Positions 23,812-33,781 of a DNA stretch of 64,000 nt are shown one piece after another. The notes beneath the pieces were generated by a model. That model was not told where the DNA came from. It saw only the letters and a program-made list of their open reading frames with translations, and did no database searches. Location: the NCBI GenBank assembly GCA_037176725.1, contig JAZBRS010000060.1:51364001-51428000 (forward strand), written 5' to 3'. The translations under genes were made by a program, and so were the position numbers. Numbering within the stretch: the first letter of the stretch is position 1; the number at the start of each line of letters is the position of its first letter. This stretch comes from Posidonia oceanica (Eukaryota > Streptophyta > Magnoliopsida > Alismatales > Posidoniaceae).

Positions 23812-24833
23812 AGGAGTATATGTGTTCCGCCTCTTGGCCCTAATGGCGCTTCAGAATGGTCACGCTCACTTGAGTATTTCTATGTCCTCGGCGTGCAACC
23901 TATGCTCTAGCAGTCTCCTCTGCCTGCTCTGCTACAGCTGCCACTGCTTGTACCGCCGACTCTGTTGCTGTTTGTGCTGCTGCCTATGCTATTGCTTGTG
24001 CTGTTGCTGCTTGTGCTACAGCTGGTGCTAGTGCTTCCTCCGCATTTTCAGATGTGCTTGCGGGAAGTGTATTGGATTGGCGGCTGATATGTGTATTGCC
24101 GCTTGTTGCACTGCTTGAGTGGGGCATGTGCTGCATAAACCATCTAGACCCGCCTCCCAACTGTAGAGTGATTAACTCATCTGGTCTAATGGGGGTTCCT
24201 GCTGGATCTTCTTCTAAGACCATGGTAGAGAGATGGTCTTTCCGCGGAGAGGGATCCGTAGCCACAGCTTTCTCCTTCTTCACCACCTGATACTCTACGA
24301 GGTCCTCTGCCAGCAACACAAGTTGCTCTTGGAACAGTAGCTCCAAGTCTCCCATCATAAAGTCAACCTGAGCCTCTGCAGCCGCTCCTCCTTCCTCATC
24401 TGAGGGTGGCCTCTGGCTCTGGCTCGATTGCTAGGTGTACCGTTGCCTAGGGCGCTTGCTCTGTTGTCGGTTGCACTATCTGGCTATCTGGTTGGCCTTC
24501 TGGCATGGCTGACTGCGGTGCTGTGGCAATCAAGGATGCAAACAGGCTGGATAGCAGTGCAACTGATGGATGTGTTGGCAAAATTACTGCTACAGCTGTT
24601 GATAGGAGTGGCAATGGACTTGTGGGAGCTACTGGGTGTGCTTGATCTATCTGTACCTCAGACTACTCATCATCTGAGTAGTAGTCTTCGATACAAACCC
24701 ACTCCTCTGTCGGCAGTGGGGAAGTCTGGCACGGCACTTGCTGCGTTGTGGCTTGACTGCTATCCAGATCAAGGGTACCTGCACTGGTAAAGTTAGTGAG
24801 GTCCCGAGGGATGGATAGCCTTCGATTCTTTGG
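23812..24833 (-). pseudogene. Element C spacer between protease and RT, decayed coding
   Basis: Open stretches in shifting frames (23984-24358, 24647-25189) encode low-complexity acidic, Ala/Gln- and Ser-rich peptides. Ogre/Tat elements have a long, poorly conserved segment here, sometimes removed as an intron. I cannot assign a function. CTG/CAG-rich runs near 23930-24030 give leucine/cysteine runs on the plus strand by composition only. Confidence 0.5.
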
Positions 24834-26011
24834 CTACAGGTGTCTATCTTCACTAGATAGTGAGTCGTACTCGAGACCTTTAAAGCCTCTTCGCTCCTCT
24901 GCCACGATCTGCTCAGTGATCCCCTGGCTGTATCGCCCGAGTAGCGTTCCTTTGACGTAGCCCCACCTGTGACAGACATTTTCGACCAACTGGAAAGGGT
25001 TGTTGTGAATGGCCAGAGAGCTGACATGCTCAAGATCAGGGATAAAGTTAACCTGCTCGGACCGATTAATGCTGTATAAAGTATTAGAAAGCTCGGGGTC
25101 AAACTGGACAGTCTGTGAGGAGACCGAAGAAACCGCCTCGAACCACTCCTTCTCAAAGTTTTCCGCCATGACAACGATAACATCGTCACCCCAACGGAAC
25201 TTGATCATGCGATGGAGGGTCGAGGGGATGATATGATGCTTGCACAGCCAAGGACGCCCAAGCAGAAGGTTGAAATTGAGCTCAAGTCAACGATGTAGAA
25301 TTCCACATCGAATACGATCGGGCCAATGGTGAGGGGAATAATCAGAATCCCTAAAGAGTCTTGGTGTGTATTGTTAAAAGCCGTCATTCCCTTTATAGCT
25401 GGTGTAATGTCCTCGGCTTTGAATTCGAGCTTTGTTGCTGTACGCAAGGGATAGACGTTAAGGCCTGAACCATTATCAACCAGTGAAAGGGGAATGTGAA
25501 AGTTTTTAAACTGCACCGTGACAAATAGGGGTTGGTTGTGATTAATCCCCATCGGAGGCAGCTCATCGCTCGTAAAGGAGATGACTTGGGGCTCTGCGAT
25601 CATACCTACCATGCTTTCTAGAGTTGCAGGCTCAATGGTTTGGGACACATGGGTGGCCTGGAATAAGCGGAGAAAAGCCTCGTGGTGTTCAAAGGATGTA
25701 TGGATGAGGTCCCAAATGGAAATGTCTGCCCAGACCTTCTTAAGTTGGGAGGTGATGTCGGCCTTGGGTTGGCTCTTTTTGGTGGTAGGAGTGGCTTTGG
25801 TAGTAGGCTCTGCTATGGTAGGTATGGGGGGTTGGCTTGATGGTGGAGGTACAACGGGTTCTGGACGGCTAGGCCTAGCCACCGGTGCTGTAGGCATGTA
25901 GACCCTCCCCGATCGTGTGACTTCCGTGCACATTTCTGTGGCGTAGCTATAGGGCACGCGATGGGTGTTCCTGGTTAGGTTAATAACCACGGGAGCATGC
26001 ACTGCGAGCAT
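24834..26011 (-). pseudogene. pro: Element C aspartic protease region
   Basis: The minus-strand frame from 26011 shows a linker rich in Pro/Thr/Lys. It is followed by a retroviral-type aspartic protease with the active-site segment LVDNGSGLNV (25463-25483), the D-N-G-S form common in Tat/Ogre elements. The downstream ILGRPW-like second motif is in another frame after a shift near 25290, and continues in the frame ending at 24834 (beginning MIKFRWGDD). The enzyme would cleave the Gag-Pol polyprotein. Besides the shift there are no stops in 25205-26011. It lies directly between gag and the RT spacer, the normal order. Confidence 0.8.
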
Positions 26012-27157
26012 AAGAGGGGCTGCAGGAGTATTTGCTTGATGATAGGGGGATGGGTAATGCTGCTGGGAAGGCGATGAGGGTTCTGGCTGGGACCTAGCTA
26101 GAAGGTGGACAGGGGATTCTAGCTAGGGTCTACCTAGAAGGTGGACAGGGGATCCTGGCTGGGGCCTAGCTAGAAGCTGGACAGGGACTTGAGCCTGGAG
26201 TTACATGATGGGCCGTGCAGTAGAGCGCTCTAGCCTAGCGTGCGGTCAGATCATATGAATCCCCGACTCGGAGCCGACAACTATCACACGATAAAGGGAA
26301 AAGGGAAAGGGCTCAGAGAGGTCATGAATGAGCTTAGAGGGGTCTACCACGGACATGGCAGGCCTAGAAGGGAAGAGAGAGTGTATTCCCGAGGTCCCTG
26401 CGCCTCCCATGTTGGAATGCTCCAGCAGAGGCTAGTGGACAATGCTAGGATGGGTGGGTGCTAAACCTAATGCAGGTGTAGATGCTGGTGGACGTGCAGA
26501 AGTGGATGCCTCGTGCGTATCGATCACAATGACCTTTCGATCGATCAGGTCCTGAATAGCACACCGTAATGTGAAACAACTATCCGCCGAGTGCCCTGTG
26601 GCTTGATGGAAGTTGCAGAAAAGATTCGCTTTGTGCCAATGCGGAAGCGGGTTTGGCAGTGGGCGAATCTCAGGGAACCTCAGGAGCGACACAACCTTGG
26701 GGAGGACGACAATCAATAGTTCCGCCAGTGGGGCAAATTGGCGCCGATCTGAGAGAGGTCGTCTCTGCCTTTGGTATTGTCCTTGCTAGACCGGTGCAGT
26801 TGGATAGACCGGTCAGATGGTGCTTGTGATTTGTGGAGTGGGGGGTGCCCTAGGTGCAGGTGTGTATACTACCTGATTCGGGGCAGGTCAAGCCACCAGA
26901 TGAATGGGCGCGGTAGGGGAGTCGACGTATGCAACAACGGTCTTCGGAGGATCCTTCTTCCTAGGGTGGCTGCTGCAGCTACCGCTGCTGTTGTTGTTAC
27001 TGCTGCTACCACTGTTGCTGGTGGTGGCCTGCTTGGCGAACGTAGAGAGTGCAGGGAAGTTGCCACTCTGCAACGAACTCTCCATATGAGCGCTAGCCCA
27101 AATTAGTGTTGCAAAGGTTGTGACAGGCTGAATGCTAAGCAGAGCCCTAGTGGATGG
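26012..27157 (-). pseudogene. gag: Element C gag, C-terminal part with zinc-knuckle-like motif
   Basis: The minus strand encodes a segment continuing from the capsid (LQSGNFPALSTFAKQ), a Ser/Asn-rich run, and a CX2HX4HX4C motif within FCNFHQATGHSADSC (about 26590-26640). DLIDRK and a Pro/Ala-rich tail follow. Three ~50-bp repeats of AGCTAG-rich text lie at 26090-26180. The frame is interrupted by stops between 26012 and 26431. The segment is separated from the capsid part (30572-31406) by solo LTR 2; joining across the GATGG duplication keeps the frame. Confidence 0.8.
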
Positions 27158-27378
27158 TGTAGACACCCCATTCTGACAGCCTGGAAGTTGGTAGTTCTCT
27201 TTTGCAGGCTCGTGTGGTCTCTGGATTGGCATTTCCTTTTCTAACCCATTTTCTAGCCCATTTCCAAACCCAAAACCTCACCCCAAACCCTAGAAGCCCT
27301 TACCTAAGCTATTTGCATCTTTTACAACACTTCTAGGCCCAAACCTAAGCCCATTTGCAGCTTATGCCACCTGAGTGT

Positions 27379-29626
27379 GTTGGACACTGGAACAGGCAGC
27401 GTCCAACGTTGGACGAGGCCTGTGCTAGCGTCCAACGTTGGACGTGCTCTGGTCTGGCGTCCAACATTGGACGCGCTCTGGTCTAGCGTCCAACGTTGGA
27501 CGCACTCTACTCTGGCATCCAACGACTCGAGGTTAGTAGCGGTTGCTCCGCCCCCTCCAACTCACCGCCCGTCCAATCCCGTGCCTCCCCGCACTTACTA
27601 CCCGTCCCTTCCTCCACTCCACGCCATCCACTACCTTCCAAGCATCACTTACTACCCATCTCTTCCATTTCAGCCCGAAATCAACCCTCACACCTCTCTC
27701 TGACAGGCCTGTCTTCCGCCAGCCGTGTCAGCCACCACCTCACCTCCGCCACCCTCCTGCCATTGCCCACACCTTCCTCTGACATCCCACATGGACCTCA
27801 CACACTCACCTGCACCTACCACGACCTGCCAATGCTTGAATTTGGCCTGCAAACCTCTGCCAACACAAGAACCCATGCCATTTTTGCACAAAACCAGCAA
27901 GTTCATGCCGTTGCCACGGACACCACACAGAGCGAACGAGAGAGCTTCCACTTCCGAGAGCAAGAAGGCACTCCCATCTCCGTCTGCAACGCTTCGCTAG
28001 CTCCTTCGGTGCTCCGAGCTGCTCTGGAGACCTCGCCAAACTTGCTGCCGTGCACACACCTGCAACTCCGGTGAACTTGGTGGAGCCGCCGTTCCAAAGC
28101 TTCCAGAGGTTAGTTTTCCATTCCCTGTAGTCATGCATGTGTAGTAGTACGTGTCCATGCACGTTTTACAAGATTTTAGCTCCTTTTGGATGTGATTCAC
28201 ATCCAAAAGGAAGTTCAGTGTGTTGGACGCACCAACTGGTGCGTCCAACGTTGGACGCGGCATAGGCCGGCGTCCAATGGCCTGCTGTGCTTCACTCTTG
28301 TTCAGTTGCTTTCCATGCCTTTTCCTCGCATGCCTCTTTGCAGATATATGCCATATGCTTCCTTTAATGCTCTCTGATGTTATACCGTGTTTTCAACTTA
28401 TTCCATGCATGTTTGATTGCTTTTTGCATGCTTAATGATCAGTTTGTCTCCTGCCTGTATTGGACGCTAGAGTGAGCCGCGTCCAACGTTGAACGCTGGT
28501 TTATCTAGCGTCCAACGCCTCTGCTTGCTTTGCTTTGCTGCCATGCCTACTCCATGCATATTTTGAGTATTGTTTTGTGATCCATGCCTACTTAAAGATG
28601 CCTGGCCCCTAAGGCAACCATGCTTAGGTTTGCTAGAATTTCTTTAAGCCATCTATTTCCTTTTGCAAGTTTAAAGCCTATTCTTTCATGCATGCTTCTT
28701 TTTATCTTGTCTTCTTGGACCAAATGCTCGCCATGTTTGCTGTGGATGTGTATTTTGCTCAGATATGCCTTGGTTCATCTGCATGCATGTAGGTGGGGGT
28801 CTGAGTTGAGCTCCCCCTTTAGAACAGGTGAGCTTGCATGCCTGGGTCGTTGGACGCCAAAGCCTTCAGCGTCCAACGTTGGACGCTGTTGGCTCTAGCG
28901 TCCAACATCCTGGCTCATCTCTTGTTTGTTTAATGCTTGCATACCTCTCTGATCTTGCTTATTTACTTGCTTCCTGTGTTCTTATGCATGTTTAGCTTTA
29001 GTAGCATCTGTTCTTTTATTTCAGTTAATTTATTTGCTTGTTTGTGCATGCTTTTTGTGTGTTGTGCCTCCCAGAGCATTGTACACTGCTAGTGTTGGCG
29101 TCCAACGTTGGACGCCGACCTAGCTCGTGTCCAACGCCTTGGTTGTGCCTCTGGCCTAGCATTCAGCACAGGTAAGGCCTCTTTGATTTATTTCTGTGAT
29201 CCTTTGCCTGTATGCTACCCATGCTTGCTTGTCTGCCTCTTTGTTCATCTCCAGAACCCCAAATGCATGCACCCATTTTTTATTTTGCTTTTGTATGCCT
29301 CTTTTCTCCCCTCTGCCTTCTGTCCTTGTTGAACGCCAGCCCCTCTGGCGTTTAACGTTGGACGCCCAGCCTACAGGCGTCCAACAACCTGCATGCTTGG
29401 ATATTTAATTTTGGCATGCTCCTTGCTCTGATTCCTCTTCCATCTTTCTGTTAGGTTAGATTTGCATGTCTAGCACCCATTTAGTTGCATATTTGCATCA
29501 GTACTGCATCCATATAGTTAGATTGCATTGTTTTTAAAAAATATGCATGCTGTCTGTCTGCAGTGGGTGTTGGACGCGGGCTCTCCCAGCGTCCAACGTT
29601 GGGTGTTGGTGTTGCCCGCATCCAAT
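27379..29626. repeat. Seven dispersed GCGTCCAACG/CGTTGGACGC stem-loop cassettes
   Basis: Cassettes lie at 27379-27524, 28222-28278, 28460-28517, 28849-28906, 29079-29136, 29328-29385 and 29569-29626. The usual plan, 57-58 bp, is TTGGACGC, about 13 variable bases, GCGTCCAACGTTGGACGC, about 15 variable bases, GCGTCCAAC. That gives two adjacent stem-loops with shared stem bases and unrelated loops. The first cassette is extended to five units. DNA between cassettes is not repeated. Confidence 0.85.
28182..28210. repeat. Perfect 14-bp palindrome
   Basis: CCTTTTGGATGTGA is followed after one T by its exact complement TCACATCCAAAAGG. It lies 11 bp before a GCGTCC cassette. Confidence 0.8.
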
Positions 29627-30033
29627 GCATGCAGATGGCTAACAGCCATTTTAAAGCACCGATTTTGTTTTGCTCGCCGTTTCTCGCATTTTATTGCTTC
29701 TTTGGCTTGCTGTGGCCCTAATGCATGTTGCCCACCCCTTTGTTTTGATTTTGTACCCCACTTTGCCTCATTTTGCGTACTTTACCTCGTTTTTCGTGTT
29801 TGCATCGCTTTTCTGCTCCTTTACATGGTTTTCCACACCCCTTTGCATTGCTTTCCGCCTTTTGCATCGTTTTACGCGCTTTGCACTATTTTCTACATTT
29901 TTTTGCATCGTTTTCCCTGCTTATTTTACTTTATTGCTTGCATGTCGCTCGCATTGCTTGGTTTTCCCGCCATTTTGTTTTATCGCCTGCATCTGCATAT
30001 AGGGCCATGATGCTTATTGCTTAGGAGTTCTCA

Positions 30034-30056
30034 CGAACTAGGGTCCGCCCAGTTCG
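30034..30056 (+). promoter_or_regulatory. Conserved LTR hairpin (solo LTR 2 copy)
   Basis: CGAACT pairs with AGTTCG, with an inner GGG/CCC stem. The sixth pair is T-A here and C-G in element F, a compensated change. Confidence 0.5.
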
Positions 30057-30571
30057 GAACACTAGCAGCGTGGCTGAGCACTTAGATAGCACGTTTATTT
30101 CCCTTGCATAATAGGTAAGCATTTAAGGCATTAGGCATTAGGCTAGCAATTCCCCGCATAAGCGCGAGATTGCCTAAGAAAGACCGACTCTTGGACGTAT
30201 CGGGGTGCCTAACACCTTCCTCGTGCGTAACAGGAGTCCTTGCCCTTTCTCTTGGCTCGCATCAACCTTTCCCTTATCCTAGGCCTGAGTCATAGCATAG
30301 CATAGCTTAGCTTATCCTTGCATCTCTTTGCCCCTCCTTGCATCCGGTTCAGCATGTCTTTTCATGCTTTACCTCCTGGTTTTCCATGTCTTCCAATTCA
30401 ATATACCTGGTGGCGACTCCGAATTGTCTTATCATTTCTTTTCTTTTCTTTTGCCAGCGTTTCCGAGTCGAGTTCTTCCCTCAGATCCAGCCGCATATAG
30501 TGAGCCTATTTTGATCGGTGCACACAAGCTTTGGTAATGTGCATGGACGATTAGAATTCAGGATTACTACA

Positions 30572-31406
30572 GATGGCTGCGCACCTCTAATAACGATCTC
30601 GATAGACTCCGCGTCAGAGGGTCTATCTCGAACCTGTGAGGCCAAGGCGCGCCAACGGCTGACGTACTCCCCGAACGGCTCATTGGGATTGTGCTTGGTG
30701 GCGACTAGGTCCACGCACTTTGGGACCAAGTCCAGGTTGAAGGAGTATTGTTCTAGGAACGCCTGACTAAGGTCGTCCCAAGTCTTAATGGTGGCCATGT
30801 CAAGAGAGGTGAACCACTTGCGGGCCGGGCCGGTCAGACGTTTTTGGAACAGGCAGATCAGCAACCTCTCGTTAGCCTGGAGCTGAGCAAGATCTCCACA
30901 GTACGCCTTCAGATGGGCAATGGGGCGACCCCTACCATTGTATTTGTCAAAATCCAGGATACGGAATTTCAGTGGGAGCACCGCTTCTGGAAAATAACAG
31001 AGGTCCCAGAACTGATAGGACTGGTGATCAGTGCCCTACACTAGACGTAGTGCCTTTTCCAGAACATCCACTCTATTATTGATGGGGTTTGGACTTGCTG
31101 CCAAAGGTGATGGGGCAGTTGGGGTACGGACCACATACGCCGACTGGGTCGCACCAAGGTGCTCCTCCAGATCCACCACCATGTCGCTTGGTGATGAGAC
31201 GTGATGGCTGGCATATCCGTGCGTGGGTGTAGTGTATGATGGGATGCATGCTAGGGTAGGAACATGCTGATGCATGGGATAGGGGTAGGTTGAGTGTTGT
31301 GCAGAGAGTGGTGCAGAGTGCTGGAGCAATAACTACTGCGCAGGCACAGTGCCGGGCAGCGGGCCTGTGGTGTACTGTGCTCCAACCAACCTGAGGGGCT
31401 GGCCAT
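30572..31406 (-). pseudogene. gag: Element C gag, capsid part
   Basis: The frame at 30481-30981 (minus) encodes a Ty3/gypsy retrotransposon capsid domain with LPLKFRILDFDKYNGRG, LKAYCGDLAQLQANERLL, FQKRLTGPARKWFTSL, TWDDLSQAFLEQYSFNLDL and EPFGEYVSRW. The part after 30572 codes from LTR 2, not gag. Upstream (31036-31406) is the Pro/Thr/His-rich N-terminal region in another frame. Capsid assembles the particle that holds element RNA. Unlike A and B, this copy keeps Gln or Lys codons where they have stops, so it is the best preserved capsid of the three. Its N-terminus is cut by element D at 31407. Confidence 0.88.
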
Positions 31407-32806
31407 TGTAGATATCCCATTTTCGCCCAAACTCGTGGCAAGTTTGAGTACCTTGAGTACTCTTTATCCCACTCAAATCAGTGGCAGATTTGAGTTAAAG
31501 AAGACATTTTTATGATTTCATGGGACCTTTGAAGTTTTTCGAGCTTTTATCATATTTCTCTAGATTAACTTAAAAGATAGGGTTAAAAATTCAAAAGACT
31601 CAGCTAGTTGCCTCCGAGAGCGGTGACACAGTTAGGCACCACCAAAAGCGGCGACTGGACTGTGTAGGCGCTTGTGAGACAGGCGACTAGTGTCAGACCC
31701 CTCTCTCCGGCTAAATATTAATATCCTGGGCTTTAATATAATATACGGGAATTTTATAAGCTATTATAACATTTTTCCGTAAATTATCGATATTTATATG
31801 ATTTTCTAGTATTTAATATATGGTATAACACATATATCATAAATAAAATAATCAAAGACCAATCTAGAAAATCCTAGGTGGCCCCAAACAAATATCCTAA
31901 TTTTTTTTAACACGTTTTAATGTGCTAATCTAATCCCTAAAAATCAGAAAGCAATCCCTTAGAATCTCCTAAAAATCAGAAACAAATATTTTAGTTGCCT
32001 GGAATAGTGCTACAGCTAGGCGCCACTATATGCGACGACTAGCTGACGTGGACTCCGCTGACCGGGTCACGCGGTGTTTCGTCGGCATTTTCCACGATCT
32101 TTTCGGGAGATTTGTCCTAGTCGCCCCCTTATGCGGCGACTAACCCTAAAAATCCATTTTCTTCTAGAACATTCTTAGATTTGAGCCACTAGTGCCCCAC
32201 AAACCTATAAATAGGTCCCGTGATTCAATGCTCAAGGCGGGTCAAAAAAATTTAGGGTTTAGAGTTCATATCCAAGAGAGATCAAAAGAGAGAGAGAGAA
32301 ACCCTAGCCTCCACCTTCAATCCAGAGAAACCCTAGATCCCAGAGATCTCAAGCCTAGCCGGAGCTCCGACCGTGCCTCCACTTCCTTGCTCCGCTGCAT
32401 ACAGCACGAGGGTAAAGGGAGTATCTTCTTCCAATCTACTTTTTCATTTCATATTGCATTCCTTAACATAGGACACATAGCATAAGCATGCGGGGAACAA
32501 CCCCCAGTTAGTATTAGATTCATTTGTTTATGTTATTCTCTATCTTCTTTTGTTATCATTTACTACACACAAACTTATCTAGATCTCTTATTTTATTTGT
32601 TTTGAAGGAAAGGAATACGCTCACGTAACACGAGGAAGCCACTAGATGACATCCTGCCGTCGATCCAGTGAGCCGAGTACCCACATCATCTACATCTCCC
32701 CAGGTGCCTTGTCTGCCCATTGATAAGTGGCGATCACAACAAAGTTAACGACGTCATGGAAGCATTGTTATCTTCATCCAAACACCCCCCATAATCCACA
32801 TCCACA
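31407..32806 (+). mobile_element. 5' LTR of element D
   Basis: It starts TGTAGATATCCCATTTTCG at 31407, preceded by GCCAT (possible target duplication, partner outside the window), and ends TCCACA before a 4-base gap and a PBS-like site. Length is 1400 bp. It has a clear TATA box (32206-32215) and GTCGCC stem-loop cassettes in its U3 part. It differs from the other LTRs except at the first bases, so D is another family. Confidence 0.75.
32206..32215 (+). promoter_or_regulatory. TATA box of element D LTR
   Basis: TATAAATAGG is a strong plant TATA match. Transcription would be expected to start about 30 bp downstream, near 32240. The R/U5 part then includes a GA-rich run (AGAGAGAGAGAAACCC). Confidence 0.65.
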
Positions 32807-32810
32807 GATC

Positions 32811-32828
32811 TGGCGATCACGGTGGGAC
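32811..32828 (+). promoter_or_regulatory. Putative primer binding site of element D
   Basis: TGGCGATCACGGTGGGAC begins 4 bases after the proposed LTR end. TGG at the start fits the CCA end of a tRNA. Which tRNA is not clear. A weaker copy of the first bases (GTGGCGATCACA) lies at about 32727. Confidence 0.5.
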
Positions 32829-33730
32829 CGGCTTTAGCCAACCCTCTTTGCTACATGAGTTTTCTTCCTTCCTTCCTTCATTTATTTCTTTAGATCTAGT
32901 TGTTTTTTTAGTTGTTTTCGGTTTAGGAGGCCGTGCGCTTAGGTTTTTTCACGACTCCTAAACCCCATAGTGTTTTCTGTCATTAGAATAGTTTTTCTAA
33001 CCCAACCACCTTGATCTTAAGGCAAGAGGTCTCGTTAGCACTTTGAGGCAACAACAACCTCCTGTCTAGGGTCGTAGAGGGTCAGATTACTACTGTTCTG
33101 AAAAACAGAGAACTTCGGTTTCCAGCTGCTCCGTAATTCGGCGCCTAAGCAAGTTGCAGTTCACTACGGCGACCTCCCCAGGCGCACCCATTACAGGCGA
33201 CTGGATCTGGGTTTTAATTCCAATGCAGATCGTTTATATTTTTCAGTAGCCTGTGTTGTTTTTCTTTTAGATATGCAGTAGCTTAACAAACTACTTAACA
33301 TCCTGTCCACTGTAATTTTAGTTTTTTATTCGGATTTTAGGTTTGTATGTGTCTACCCTTAAGGTGGAAACTGTTTTATTGATATTAAAGTTAAAGTTCT
33401 TTGAGAAATCCTTTCCCTAACTAAAATAATCAGACAGAGCGAACCAGAATAGTGCAAGTCGCTCTCTCATACTCTGTTTGGTTAGGATAGTTAGATTAAG
33501 AACTCAAGGTGTCCTAGGGTTTTATTTTTGACTCCTTTTCCTTAAGTAAAAAATAATCCTTAGTAGATACTTGATACTTTGATATTCCTTGATTATTTAC
33601 TGTTTTATGGTTTGATAAGGGCCGATCTTAAGGACAGAATTCTAGGTGGTGAGCTCCTCTTTAGAGAGACAAACCCGCCGCCTAGGTCCTCGTGGTAGAC
33701 CTTGAACGAAGGTCAAAGAGTGGTACCCAT
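32829..33730 (+). other. Element D leader, first part
   Basis: This is a non-coding leader up to the insertion of element B. It holds one GTCGCC cassette and T-rich DNA. It continues at 55225. I see no open frame of note. Confidence 0.55.
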
Positions 33731-33781
33731 TGTAGACACCCCATTTTGACAGGCTGAATTAGTGGAATCTCTCTCTGGTGG

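Larger units (their letters stand above)
27158..30571 (+). mobile_element. Solo LTR 2 inserted in element C gag
   Basis: It starts TGTAGACACCCCATTCTGAC and ends CAGGATTACTACA. GATGG flanks both sides (27153-27157 and 30572-30576), a 5-bp target duplication. Removing the LTR and one duplication restores an open gag frame on the minus strand. Length is 3414 bp. The 3' core matches the other LTRs, but the middle is quite different: T-rich, with CATGC words and seven GCGTCCAACG stem-loop cassettes. It is therefore a distinct subfamily. Confidence 0.93.
31604..33204. repeat. AGTCGCC/GGCGACT stem-loop cassettes in element D LTR and leader
   Basis: Cassettes lie at 31604-31690 (AGTTGCC, GCGGTGAC, AGTTAGGCACC, GCGGCGACT, GTAGGCGC, AGGCGACTAG), 31992-32044 (TAGTTGCC, GCTAGGCGCC, GCGACGACTAG), 32119-32143 (TAGTCGCC, nine bases, GGCGACTA) and 33139-33204 (GGCGCC, AAGTTGC, GGCGACC, AGGCGC, AGGCGACT). 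A further one lies in D beyond element B at 55407-55469 (AGGCGCC, CGGTGAC, GGTCGCCTG, CAGGCGAC). Confidence 0.55.
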
